Shown here: positions 19,472 to 29,563 of the stretch, piece by piece
Numbering within the stretch: the first letter of the stretch is position 1
How the letters are laid out: the number at the start of each line of letters is the position of its first letter
Notes under the pieces: generated by a model
What the model saw: only the letters and a program-made list of their open reading frames with translations
Databases searched by the model: none
What the model was told of the DNA's origin: nothing
Program-made: the position numbers and the translations under genes
Assembly (NCBI GenBank): GCA_938005475.1
Contig: CALLNY010000064.1
Span: 1-64,000, forward strand
DNA length: 64,000 bases
Source: an uncultured Bacteroidia bacterium
GTDB lineage: Bacteria > Bacteroidota > Bacteroidia > J057 > CALLMJ01
Direction: 5' to 3'

Positions 19472-20890
19472 ATGTATACATTTAAAGAACATTTAGACAA
19501 AGCAAATCAATTTAGAAAAACTGGTGATTTTAAACATGCTATCCAACACTATAAAGAACTATGGGAAAAATATAATAGTAGATGCAATGAATGGGTAGCA
19601 TGGGGTTATGCATTAAGTTTAAGCAAAATGAAGCAAAATGAAAAAGCCCTTCAAGTCTGTGAAGAAGCAATTGATAGATTCCCTGATTTTGAAAATTTAA
19701 AAAATGTTTATGCATGGGCTTTATTCAATGTTAGGGTTGGGGCTAAGAAAATTAAAGATGTCAAAACTGTTTTAGAAAGTGCAGAAAAAATATTACAGTT
19801 AACAAAGGAAGATGCTCCCTATTCTCCCTATACGCAAACCGTGTTAAAAGTAATTGAAATTTTAGAGAAACATAATCTTCAAGCTCAGATTATTGATTGG
19901 ATAGATAAAATAGACATTGAAAAACAACCAAAAGACCCCGTTGTAGTAAAAGTATTAGAGAATCGAGTACAGACTACCCCATCTAAATACGAAGCACTTC
20001 TTAAAACCAAGATAGATGCTCTAATTAAAAACAAAAGAACCGAAGAAGCCGCCAAGATAGCAGAACAATTTTTAAATAATACACCTAAAGAAAAAATATC
20101 TAGTAAAACTCCTTTCCAATACGCTATCGCTCACCATTATCTAAAATCAGGGAATTTAGAGCAAGCTTACATATGGTTTAAACGTTTTGCTTTTAAAAAG
20201 AAAAAATGGCAGTATCACAAAGAACTAGCCGAAGTTTATTACAAAAAAAAAGAATATGGTGACGCCCTAAAATTAGCTTGTGATGCATGCTTATTTCAAG
20301 GTGATTACAAAAAAAAAGTTCCTCTTTTTGTTTTTCTTGCCGCAATTTTTAAAAAACTTAACCGAATCGATATAGCCAAAAAACATTTAGAACTTGCACT
20401 TGCCATCCGAAAAGAACTTAATTTTAGCTTTGATAACTTCTCAAAAAATCTTGTTGACGAGTTTCAAATCGACATTAATAATTTACCCGAATCCAAAAAA
20501 ATATGGGGTTACTTGAAGAATGTTTGGGAGAAAGAGAAATACTCCGCTCTACCTTGGTATTATGGTGAGATTATTCTTGTTCTAGAAGAGGGTTTCTGCG
20601 GCTTTGTTGGATTAGAAAATGGTAATACTTATTATTTCAAAAAAGACCATTTTCTTGGTGAACCTGACTACATTAAAGTAGGGCAGAAAGTTCGTTTTCA
20701 TATAATTTTAGCTATTAATCCTAAAAAAGATAAAGCAAATAAAGTTGCTGTAAATGTAACCCCTCTCGATGAAAATAATCAACCTATCCCATTTGAACTA
20801 ATAAAAGAAGCTTCCAATAGTAATCCTACTCATGAACTAAATGCTGAAGAAAACACTAACCTTGAAAAAAACATTAGCAATGAAAATTAA
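19472..20890 (+). CDS. TPR-repeat protein with C-terminal cold-shock-like (OB-fold) domain
   Basis: TPR-like helical repeats; C-terminal YYGEIILVLEEGFCGFVGLENGNTYYFKKDHFLGEPDYIKVGQKVRFHIILAINPKKDKANKVAVNVTP. Confidence 0.65.
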   Translation: MYTFKEHLDKANQFRKTGDFKHAIQHYKELWEKYNSRCNEWVAWGYALSLSKMKQNEKALQVCEEAIDRFPDFENLKNVYAWALFNVRVGAKKIKDVKTVLESAEKILQLTKEDAPYSPYTQTVLKVIEILEKHNLQAQIIDWIDKIDIEKQPKDPVVVKVLENRVQTTPSKYEALLKTKIDALIKNKRTEEAAKIAEQFLNNTPKEKISSKTPFQYAIAHHYLKSGNLEQAYIWFKRFAFKKKKWQYHKELAEVYYKKKEYGDALKLACDACLFQGDYKKKVPLFVFLAAIFKKLNRIDIAKKHLELALAIRKELNFSFDNFSKNLVDEFQIDINNLPESKKIWGYLKNVWEKEKYSALPWYYGEIILVLEEGFCGFVGLENGNTYYFKKDHFLGEPDYIKVGQKVRFHIILAINPKKDKANKVAVNVTPLDENNQPIPFELIKEASNSNPTHELNAEENTNLEKNISNEN

Positions 20891-21449
20891 TTTGCTCATA
20901 TTACAAGAAAATACTGTTAAAGATGATTATTTTTTAAAAAACCTTGCTGATAATCTTGTTAATCGTAAAAATAAATTTCTTATTCTTCATGAGCCCCTAC
21001 AAAATAATAAAGTAGAAACTTGGTTCTACACAAAACGAATCTCTGCGAAATTAAGTGAAAGTATGGTCGCAAATGTACCCTTTTCTGCTGAGCATAAAAG
21101 CCTTTTTAGATTTATAAACGATGAATTTCACGCAAACCAAGAATTGTTTCACAAAAACTTTCAAATGCTCAATACCATAGTGATTAATGGGGTTTTTAAT
21201 AACCAAATTATTGATATTAACATTTTAATAGATAGCATAAAAAAAATCATGGAAATAGACAATATGATTTTATTTACGCTTAATCCCCTTTCTCCGCTCG
21301 CCGCAATTAACCCCATCAAATTAGAAACAAAAGAAGAACTAGAAAAATATAAAAAAATATATCCAGAAGAACAAAAAACTTTGGATATTGCAGGCTCCTT
21401 TTTACCTATTTTTATATCTAACCCTCAATCATTCATTAAAATTTTCTAA
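20880..21449 (+). CDS. Hypothetical protein
   Basis: ATG overlaps the end of the upstream CDS (ATGAAAATTAA); 190 aa from the ATG. Confidence 0.55.
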   Translation: MKINLLILQENTVKDDYFLKNLADNLVNRKNKFLILHEPLQNNKVETWFYTKRISAKLSESMVANVPFSAEHKSLFRFINDEFHANQELFHKNFQMLNTIVINGVFNNQIIDINILIDSIKKIMEIDNMILFTLNPLSPLAAINPIKLETKEELEKYKKIYPEEQKTLDIAGSFLPIFISNPQSFIKIF

Positions 21450-21451
21450 TC

Positions 21452-21889
21452 GTGGAAACAACAATTCACGAAATAAGAATGAAAGAAGCCTATAAAATGG
21501 CTTGCCTTGCATATGAAAAAAATGAAGTACCAATAGGTGCTGTTGCTTATCTGAACAATCAATTAGTAGCGAAAGCTTATAATCAAGTAGAAATGCTTCA
21601 AGATTGCACAGCTCATGCAGAAATGATACTTATATCCTCTTTAATGGAACGTTTTCAATCTAAATACTTACCTAATGTATCCATTTATGTAACCGTTGAG
21701 CCGTGCGTAATGTGTGCAGGTGCTTTAAAATGGGCTCAAATAGCAGAACTATATTACGGAATAAAAGAACCTAAATATGGTTACTCCCATTTTGGTAATC
21801 TTTTACACCCCAAAACTAAAGTTTATAGTGGTTTTTTAGAAGGTGATATTCAAAATCTTATCAAAGACTTTTTCAAAAATAAAAGATAA
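21452..21889 (+). CDS. tadA: tRNA-specific adenosine deaminase / nucleoside deaminase
   Basis: CTAHAEMILISSLM...YVTVEPCVMCAGALKWAQIAELYYG; GTG start. Confidence 0.9.
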   Translation: METTIHEIRMKEAYKMACLAYEKNEVPIGAVAYLNNQLVAKAYNQVEMLQDCTAHAEMILISSLMERFQSKYLPNVSIYVTVEPCVMCAGALKWAQIAELYYGIKEPKYGYSHFGNLLHPKTKVYSGFLEGDIQNLIKDFFKNKR

Positions 21890-21906
21890 ACATCTTAATT
21901 AAATAA

Positions 21907-23370
21907 CTACTTTCTTTTAAAAAAAATCTCTACTCTTCTATTTCTTGCTCTGCCTTCTTCCGACTCATTGGTTTCAACAGGGCGTGATTCACCGAAACCT
22001 TCGTATTTCATTCTATCCGTGGATACCCCAACTTCTTTAAAAAATTTATATACCGATAATGCTCTCCTAATGGATAACCCCATATTATATGCATCGGTCC
22101 CTATCGCATCTGTATGTCCTTCAATTTTGATATTTATATCCTCTTGTTTGGCTACATCCACTACCCTTTTTAACTCTTCTATTGAGGTTTGTTTGGGATT
22201 ATCTTTATCAAAATCAAAATAAACCACAGAGAAATCTGTAACATCTCCATTAAAATTTTTATCTTCTTTTATGTTAGTATGAACAATTTTTTGTTTTTCC
22301 ATGAAGAAATCTTTTTGATTTGCTTGAAAATGAGTAACGGAAGATACATCTAATTTTTCATTACGAGGTATATAACCTTCACTCCTTAAATTAACTATAT
22401 ATTCTTTACCAGCAGGAAGCCATATACTATAACTTCCATTGAGGTCTGAAATAGTCTTATAAAATTCCTGCCCATAAATAATCTCTATCTCTGCTTGAAT
22501 TGGTTTACCTGTATGTTTATCAAGAACAAAACCTGAAAGTGAAGTCATAGGATTACCTAAATTTAAATCTTTTAAAGGCACAGAAAAAATATCACCATTT
22601 CCTTCTGCTAATGAATAAACATAAGATAAATCTCCTTTTGGAGAAATTATAAAATGGCTCTCCCAATCCACAGAGTTCACAATAGAACCACAATTAATTG
22701 GAGTAGACCAATTCATCCAACTATCATCTAAACGAGTAGTAACAAAAATATCATTTAGTGCGGCTCCATGCCCCCCGCTTGAAAAAAACAATGTCTTATC
22801 ATCAGGAGCGAGAAAAGGAGTATATTCATAATAAGGGGTATTGATGTTAGAAGGTAATTTTTTGGGATGCGTCCATGAACCGTTAGGCTGTAAAAAGCTG
22901 ACACAAATGTCGTACTGATAACTCAAAATCATGACTTTACCATCACTTGAAAGTTTAGCATTGTGTTGGTCCCATTGAGTTGCTTTAGGCTCAAATTTCA
23001 GCAAAGTAGGTCTACGCCATTTTCCATTTTCTTTTGTTACCAAACAAATTCCCTTTTCGGAATAAGCTCCATTGACTAACATTCTATTCCCATCAGGATA
23101 AATATAAAAAACCATGTTTGGCTTTTCATTGTTAAGCTCTTCCACTGGTTGTGGGGCAGACCATACATTATTGCTTAATCTCGTTGAATAATAAATATCG
23201 TAATGGGTTCCTGGATTCTTACGAGAAAAATACATTGTATTACCATCAGGCGAGAAAACTATATATGCCTCCGTTCTCTTTGAATCATTGATGACAGGTC
23301 CCAAATTTACTCGCTGTGAATATAAATTACTGATTATCAATATTAAAAATAACCAACCATAAAATTTCAT
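21907..23370 (-). CDS. OmpA family protein with PD40/TolB-like beta-propeller and carboxypeptidase-regulatory-like domain
   Basis: YIVFSPDGNTMYFSRKN...; C-terminus IKIEGHTDAIGTDAYNMGLSIRRALSVYKFFKEVGVSTDRMKYEGFGESRPV. Confidence 0.85.
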   Translation of the reverse strand: MKFYGWLFLILIISNLYSQRVNLGPVINDSKRTEAYIVFSPDGNTMYFSRKNPGTHYDIYYSTRLSNNVWSAPQPVEELNNEKPNMVFYIYPDGNRMLVNGAYSEKGICLVTKENGKWRRPTLLKFEPKATQWDQHNAKLSSDGKVMILSYQYDICVSFLQPNGSWTHPKKLPSNINTPYYEYTPFLAPDDKTLFFSSGGHGAALNDIFVTTRLDDSWMNWSTPINCGSIVNSVDWESHFIISPKGDLSYVYSLAEGNGDIFSVPLKDLNLGNPMTSLSGFVLDKHTGKPIQAEIEIIYGQEFYKTISDLNGSYSIWLPAGKEYIVNLRSEGYIPRNEKLDVSSVTHFQANQKDFFMEKQKIVHTNIKEDKNFNGDVTDFSVVYFDFDKDNPKQTSIEELKRVVDVAKQEDINIKIEGHTDAIGTDAYNMGLSIRRALSVYKFFKEVGVSTDRMKYEGFGESRPVETNESEEGRARNRRVEIFFKRK

Positions 23371-23430
23371 GTATCTATTTACGTTTGGCACGTAAAATTG
23401 AACAAAATTTTTAAAATCACAAAATTTTTT

Positions 23431-25605
23431 TTAAGCCTTAATTTCAAGCATCATTAAAGTTACATCATCTAATTGTTCAAATGTTTTTTTCCATTCTTCA
23501 AAGTCCTCTTTGAGTGTTTTAAAAACTATCTCCAAAGAGTTTGGTATTTGAGATTCCAAAAATGTACGTAACCTTTTAGAACCGAATTTTCTTCTTTGTG
23601 GTCCCCCCATTTGGTCTACTATACCATCAGAATACAAAAATAGTTGGATACTTTCTCCTTTTTGAAGCTTTATTTCATGTTGTTGAAAAACTTTTTCAGA
23701 ATAAATACTAATTCCCCCGATAGGATACTTATCTGCTTTAACTTCAGTAAGTGTTTTATCATTTATACGATAAAGTAAAGGTCTCCCAGCCAAAACAAAC
23801 TGTATGATATTTAACTTTTTGTCGTACATAAAAAAAGCACAGTCTAATCCATCATTTCCTCCTTTTTCTTGTTTCAAAGCCTTTTGAATGCTTACATCCA
23901 AGGTTTGTATAATCTTTAAAGGTTGTTTAATATTTAAATCATCAATGATACGGTTTAATTGATTGATAGCAAGCATACTCATGAAAGCTCCTGGAACACC
24001 GTGCCCCGTACAATCTCCTAGTGCAAAATATACGCGTTCTTGGTCTTCATCTAAGTTGAGCCAATAAAAATCCCCAGATACAATATCTCGTGGTTCATAG
24101 TATATAAAAGCCTGACTAGCAAATGAAAACCATTGGTCCAGAGGCGGTAATGTAGCAGTTTGTATTCTTTTTGCGTACTCAATACTATCCAAAATATCCT
24201 TATTCTTTTGTTCAATAATACGAGACTGATCTATAATTTGGTTTTCCATTTTTATACGTTCCCTTATATCACGAATATACAAAACCAAGGCAGAGTGCTT
24301 ACCGAAAGCTATAACTTTTGCAGAACATTCTGTGGGAATGATTTCTAGTGATTGTGTCAATAATTGCATCCTAAAAATAGCTCCCTTGTGCTCCCATGCA
24401 TCCGCAATTTGCTTTGCACTTTCATTTAGAAAAGTCTTTGGTATAATCTGAAAAACGGTTTTTTGCTTTAAATCTTCAGAAGCATACCCTAATAAATCCA
24501 ACAAAAACTGATTTGCATTTAAGATTTTACCTTCAACAATATCTAAGACTAAAATTCCATCATTTGCCTGTTGAACGATGGTTTCATAAGTTTCTTCATA
24601 GGTTTGAGTTGAAATATCAAGTTGCAGTCCTTCTAAAACTGCTAAAATAGAATCAGGTCTTAAAAAAGAACCAGGTGTTTCTGGGCGTGTGTTATATCGG
24701 ATAATACCTTTTTTATCTATAATAAAAGCGGCCGGCAAGGGAATTCCTTCAAAATCATTTATGGCTATCTGCCCGTCCCCTTTAACTCCGTATTGATTGG
24801 TTATTTTTAAATTTTCATCGGAAAGAATAACAAAATCAGCCCCAATTCTTTCTAACATTTCTTTGTTGACACCCTGTGGGTCAGGCCCTATCGCTATAAA
24901 AAAAATACCTTTTTCTTTAAATTTTTCTCGATATTTATAGTATGTTCTTAACATGATATGACATGCTGGGCACCAATCCCCTCTTACAAATAATAATAAA
25001 ATATCACTTTTTCCATAAAAATCTTTTAACCTTACAATATTACCATGTTGGTCAGGCAATTCAAACTCAATCGCTTTATCCCCAGGTTCTACCCCTCTTT
25101 CTTTTTTTTCAAGCTCTATGTAAGCCTTAGCTTCTGTTCCTCTTGCAATCCACGTATAAATCGTCGCAAATGTAAAACCTAATAAAAAGAAAGCTAAATA
25201 TTGCCATTTCCAAGGATTTAAATAAATCGCTAATCCATAAATTATTAAAGCTAAAAACCAAAAAGTTTTTTCTATCCATAGTGCTTTGTTAATACCTACC
25301 CAAAAAGGAAAACGGTTTCTTATTCCCCCCTGCGCAGGAAAACTTAAAATTATTGATAAAGTGAATAGTTTGTATTCAGAACTCCAATCTAACAAAACTC
25401 CTATCAGGATATTTCCAATTACATGATTGATATATTCAAGATTATAGGAATAATGCAAATCATTTAAGTAGTTGGTAAACCAAATTAAAGCCGATAGCAA
25501 TAAAAATACAGAAAAATGCCAACCCCCAAAAATGGATAAAGCACCTAAAATCATCAAGAGATACGCTATTAGAAGCCTTACATGCCTAAATTTCGCTTTT
25601 TTCAT
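23431..25605 (-). CDS. Membrane-anchored peroxiredoxin/redoxin-like - PAS - SpoIIE (PP2C) phosphatase fusion
   Basis: N-terminal TM region; VEPGDKAIEFELPDQHGNIVRLKDFYGKSDILLLFVRGDWCPAC; PAS YETIVQQANDGILVLDIVEGKILNANQFLLDLLGY; SpoIIE YEPRDIVSGDFYWLN...GDCTGHGVPGAFMSMLAINQL...LYSDGIVDQMG. Confidence 0.85.
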   Translation of the reverse strand: MKKAKFRHVRLLIAYLLMILGALSIFGGWHFSVFLLLSALIWFTNYLNDLHYSYNLEYINHVIGNILIGVLLDWSSEYKLFTLSIILSFPAQGGIRNRFPFWVGINKALWIEKTFWFLALIIYGLAIYLNPWKWQYLAFFLLGFTFATIYTWIARGTEAKAYIELEKKERGVEPGDKAIEFELPDQHGNIVRLKDFYGKSDILLLFVRGDWCPACHIMLRTYYKYREKFKEKGIFFIAIGPDPQGVNKEMLERIGADFVILSDENLKITNQYGVKGDGQIAINDFEGIPLPAAFIIDKKGIIRYNTRPETPGSFLRPDSILAVLEGLQLDISTQTYEETYETIVQQANDGILVLDIVEGKILNANQFLLDLLGYASEDLKQKTVFQIIPKTFLNESAKQIADAWEHKGAIFRMQLLTQSLEIIPTECSAKVIAFGKHSALVLYIRDIRERIKMENQIIDQSRIIEQKNKDILDSIEYAKRIQTATLPPLDQWFSFASQAFIYYEPRDIVSGDFYWLNLDEDQERVYFALGDCTGHGVPGAFMSMLAINQLNRIIDDLNIKQPLKIIQTLDVSIQKALKQEKGGNDGLDCAFFMYDKKLNIIQFVLAGRPLLYRINDKTLTEVKADKYPIGGISIYSEKVFQQHEIKLQKGESIQLFLYSDGIVDQMGGPQRRKFGSKRLRTFLESQIPNSLEIVFKTLKEDFEEWKKTFEQLDDVTLMMLEIKA

Positions 25606-25659
25606 GAAAAATATTAGATTAGCAAATTTATGAAAGATTAAATATGTTATATTGGTTTC

Positions 25660-26568
25660 ATGAAAAAAATATACTTTTTGATATTTTTTTATGGTATTCT
25701 TAGTGATTTGTCAGCACAAATTAACTACTTTTATAGTTTATCAGGGCATATATGGCTTGGTACTCCTATCAACCGATTAGGAATTGTAATACATGGAGGT
25801 TTAACCTACCAACATTTTCAAATTTATTCCCAATTCCGAATGCACTATCAGCTCACTAATTGGGTTAAATGTAAACCATCAACTGAATTGCAGTTTGCCT
25901 TGGGCGGACTACTCGCTTGGGGGCTTCCGAATACTTTTTTTTCGCATGAACTACTATTTCAAAATTTTACTTCATACAGGAATAGTTTGGGGTACGCTCA
26001 TCATTGGTACATAGATAAAATACAAACTTCGCAACGTTCAGGTAGCTTTTTTTTTCAATACAACAAAGTTTCTTTTATTTTTGAAAACGATGCTTTTGCT
26101 GGGCTAGGTAGAGACGAATTCAGAACTGGCGGAGCCAAAATAATTTATCAAATCAATTCTTCTCATTCCATAGCCCTAAACTGTATTCTTTGGACAGGAC
26201 GAACTCACGATGCTCCACGTATAGACACTAGTGATTACCCTTCTCGCTATGGTTATAAAGACTTATCCAATTCGCTTTATGGGAGATATTCCAAAGGTAT
26301 ATTAGCTTTACAATATAGTTATTACCGCTCTTCAATTGGGATTACTCAAATGCAAATTGGTATAGATGCCGAGCCTATTCGGCATTTCTTTCAGAATAAG
26401 TTGATACATGATATGCCTTTCCTACCCCCAAAATGGAATAATGCAAAAAATCCTCATTTTCCCATGTTAGACATAGAAGGATTGCCTCATATCAACCCTC
26501 ATAAACAAAAAATTAGAATACCTAAACCGCATATTCAAATGGGAATTCAGCCAAGTAGTTTTTATTAG
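25660..26568 (+). CDS. Secreted protein resembling the polymorphic toxin type 23 (Ntox23-like) family
   Basis: Signal peptide ...LSDLSAQ; FFFQYNKVSFIFENDAFAGLGRDEFRTGGAKIIYQ...WTGRTHDAPR...QIGIDAEPIRHFFQNKLIHDMPFLPP. Family assignment is from memory. Confidence 0.45.
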   Translation: MKKIYFLIFFYGILSDLSAQINYFYSLSGHIWLGTPINRLGIVIHGGLTYQHFQIYSQFRMHYQLTNWVKCKPSTELQFALGGLLAWGLPNTFFSHELLFQNFTSYRNSLGYAHHWYIDKIQTSQRSGSFFFQYNKVSFIFENDAFAGLGRDEFRTGGAKIIYQINSSHSIALNCILWTGRTHDAPRIDTSDYPSRYGYKDLSNSLYGRYSKGILALQYSYYRSSIGITQMQIGIDAEPIRHFFQNKLIHDMPFLPPKWNNAKNPHFPMLDIEGLPHINPHKQKIRIPKPHIQMGIQPSSFY

Positions 26569-26579
26569 GCTCAAATAAA

Positions 26580-28355
26580 TTACGACAACTGTTGAATGTT
26601 ATACAATTTAGCATAGTAACCATTGGCTTTTAATAATTCTTCATGACTACCGAATTCTGTAATTCTTCCATTTTTTAAAACGATAATTTTATCCATTTTG
26701 GGCATAATAGATAAGCGATGTGAAGCTATTAAGAGGGTCGTTTTAGTATTAGAAATATTTTGTAGTTTTTGTATAATTTTTTCTTCGGTGATAGTATCAA
26801 CAGCGGAAAGACAATCGTCTAGAAGTAATAATTTAGCCTTTTTTAGGTAAGCGCGAGCAATAGCAATACGTTGCTTTTGACCTCCTGATAGCGTTACACC
26901 ACGCTCCCCTACTACCGTTTGAAATTGTTTAGGAAAAGCCTTAATATCCTCATAAACAGCCGCAAACTTTGTCGCTTCAATTATTTCTTCATAAGAAGCA
27001 TCAGGATTTCCCATTCTTAAATTATTTTCAATCGTATCAGAAAATAAGAAAACATCTTGCGGCACGATGGTTATATTTTTTCGTAGTTCTTCTCTACTGT
27101 AATATTTAAGTTCTTGATTATCAAGAATAATATTTCCATTTGTGGGGTCATACAAACGAGTTAGCAAGGCAAATAAAGTAGATTTTCCGGACCCTGTAGC
27201 GCCTACTATCCCAATACATTCACCTTCTCGGATTTGTAAACTGAAATTATCTAATGCTTTAATTTGAGATTCCTCATAAATCATTGTAACATTTTGAATT
27301 TCAATATTTATGTTTTCAATAGGTTTTGAATTAGAAGGATATTGAATATCGGGAACAATACTTAAAATTTGGTTGATACGCTCTTGAGAAACAGCGGCAC
27401 GTTGCGTTAAACTAGTTACCCAGCCTAGGGAGGCAATTGGCCAAGTCAATAAATAAACATACATGATAAATTCTGCAATATTTCCTATTGTAACCGTATC
27501 ACCAAAAACTTTGACTCCGCCATATCCAACGGCTAAAATCGTACTTAAACCAATTAAAAATTGTATAATAGGAAAAAAAAATGCATCTATTTTAGCTAAA
27601 TTTAATGATTTTTGTTTAAATCGATTAGTGAAACTTAAAAAATTAGAGAAAAATAAAGCATCTTTATTGTATGCACGTATAGTTCTTATACCTGAAAAGA
27701 CCTCTTGAGTAAAGGAACTAATCGCAGAAAGCTCCTTTTGAACTATTTCGCTTTGTTGAATGATTTTTCTATGAACATAGTAAATCAATAAACTTAACAA
27801 AGGTAATGGTAATATCACTACGATTGTAAGTTCCCAGTTCACATATAACATGGTAATCAAAACCATTAAAAATAAGGTAATTGTGTTTATGGAGTACATT
27901 ATTCCGGGTCCTGTAAACATTCTGACATTGCCCACGTCTTCAGTTAGCCGTGCCATAAAGTCACCAGTGTGATATTTTTTTAAATTTTGGGGGCTTAAAG
28001 CTAATATTTTTTCAAATAATTGATTTTTTTGGTCAAATTCTATGTGCCGAGACATTACAATAATAGCCTGCCTGACCCCAAACAAGAATAATCCTTTCAA
28101 GAAAGCTGACATTAAAATACCTAATGCATACCATAATACCCATTGAACAACTTCACTTCGTAATTGCGTTTTATCTACACCCGAGGAACTTTCATACGCT
28201 TTTAATTTAATAGTTAAAATATCAAAACCTTTTCTTACCAATTGTGCTGGATAAATGGAAAAAAAATTGGAAACAATGATAAAAAATACACCCCAAAATA
28301 AATACCAACGATATTTTTTTAAAAACGGGGCTAATGATTTTAATAAAACTTTCAT
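26580..28355 (-). CDS. ABC transporter, fused permease/ATP-binding (MsbA-like)
   Basis: GIVGATGSGKSTLFALLTRLYDPTNG...ERGVTLSGGQKQRIAIARAYLKKAKLLLLDDCLSAVDT. Confidence 0.92.
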   Translation of the reverse strand: MKVLLKSLAPFLKKYRWYLFWGVFFIIVSNFFSIYPAQLVRKGFDILTIKLKAYESSSGVDKTQLRSEVVQWVLWYALGILMSAFLKGLFLFGVRQAIIVMSRHIEFDQKNQLFEKILALSPQNLKKYHTGDFMARLTEDVGNVRMFTGPGIMYSINTITLFLMVLITMLYVNWELTIVVILPLPLLSLLIYYVHRKIIQQSEIVQKELSAISSFTQEVFSGIRTIRAYNKDALFFSNFLSFTNRFKQKSLNLAKIDAFFFPIIQFLIGLSTILAVGYGGVKVFGDTVTIGNIAEFIMYVYLLTWPIASLGWVTSLTQRAAVSQERINQILSIVPDIQYPSNSKPIENINIEIQNVTMIYEESQIKALDNFSLQIREGECIGIVGATGSGKSTLFALLTRLYDPTNGNIILDNQELKYYSREELRKNITIVPQDVFLFSDTIENNLRMGNPDASYEEIIEATKFAAVYEDIKAFPKQFQTVVGERGVTLSGGQKQRIAIARAYLKKAKLLLLDDCLSAVDTITEEKIIQKLQNISNTKTTLLIASHRLSIMPKMDKIIVLKNGRITEFGSHEELLKANGYYAKLYNIQQLS

Positions 28356-28429
28356 TTATATTCTCAACAACTAAAAGCCTAATAAATTTTCATATAGAAA
28401 ATTAAATTTAAGAATAGCTAGATAATAAT

Positions 28430-29554
28430 TTATTTTTTATTTTTTTGTTGAACACTAGTATTTTTAACAAAAGGAGTTGTAGTAATGAAGGCTTTAGCGG
28501 GCTTGTTTCGTATGCTAATAAAAATTTCGCTACCGATATTGGAAAATTCTGGTTTCACATATCCCATTCCTATTCCTTTTTCGAGACAGGGACTCATTGT
28601 ACCAGAAGTTACTTTTCCAATTTCGTTTCCAAATGCATCTACAATAAGGTAGTCATGTCTTGGAATAGCTTTTTCTAACATTTCAAATGCAACAAGTTTT
28701 TTAGATACACCATTATCTTTCTGATTTTGAAAAATTTCTGAACTACAAAATTTACCTTTCTGTAATTTGGTTATCCAACTTAATCCTGCTTCAATGGGAG
28801 AAGTTTCATCGTTTATGTCGTTACCATAAAGCATATATCCCATTTCTAAGCGTAATGTGTCCCTTGCACCTAGACCTGCTGGTTTTACTCCGAAATCTTT
28901 CCCTTTTTCCATTAGTGCGTCCCATATCGTTACGACTTGTTCATTAGAACAAAATATTTCATAGGTCCATTCTCCTGTATAACCTGTTGTAGCTACTAAA
29001 ATATTATCAAAATTTAGTAATTTACAGCGTACTACTTCATAATATTTAAGGTCTTGAATTTTTGATTGTGTCAATTGGCTCACTAACTCCGTTGATTTAG
29101 GACCTGAAACCGCAATTAAAGAAGTCTGTTCAGAGATATTAACAATGTCTAAATCAGAGAAATTCGTTGATTGCTTACGCTCTTGTATCCAGTTCCAATC
29201 TTTGTCTATATTAGCGGCATTGACTACCATCATATAGGCATTATCTAAACGATACAAAATAATATCATCCACAATTCCTCCTGACAAGTTTGGCAAACAA
29301 GAATACTGAGCTTTGCCTACAAACAGTTTAGATACATCATTAGAAGTAATAGATTGCAAAAAAGGAAGCGCATCATTACCTCTAAAAATGAACTCTCCCA
29401 TATGAGAAACATCAAACAATCCTACCTTATTTCTCACTAAAAAGTGCTCATCTTTATCACCTGTATAACGAATGGGCATTTCATAACCTGCGAAGGGCAT
29501 CATTTTTGCCCCCAATTGTATATGAACTTCATAAAGAGCGGTTTTTTTTGTCAT
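28430..29554 (-). CDS. gcvT: Glycine cleavage system aminomethyltransferase (T protein)
   Basis: MMPFAGYEMPIRY...RNKVGLFDVSHMGEF...GGIVDDIILYRL...GLGARDTLRLEMGYMLYGNDI. Confidence 0.93.
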   Translation of the reverse strand: MTKKTALYEVHIQLGAKMMPFAGYEMPIRYTGDKDEHFLVRNKVGLFDVSHMGEFIFRGNDALPFLQSITSNDVSKLFVGKAQYSCLPNLSGGIVDDIILYRLDNAYMMVVNAANIDKDWNWIQERKQSTNFSDLDIVNISEQTSLIAVSGPKSTELVSQLTQSKIQDLKYYEVVRCKLLNFDNILVATTGYTGEWTYEIFCSNEQVVTIWDALMEKGKDFGVKPAGLGARDTLRLEMGYMLYGNDINDETSPIEAGLSWITKLQKGKFCSSEIFQNQKDNGVSKKLVAFEMLEKAIPRHDYLIVDAFGNEIGKVTSGTMSPCLEKGIGMGYVKPEFSNIGSEIFISIRNKPAKAFITTTPFVKNTSVQQKNKK

Positions 29555-29563
29555 AACTATATT

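Noticed and set aside
25660-28355. Toxin plus ABC exporter as a secretion/contact-toxin system
   Set aside because: The genes are convergent, the ABC protein looks like a generic MsbA-type exporter, and the putative toxin has its own Sec signal; no evidence of linkage.
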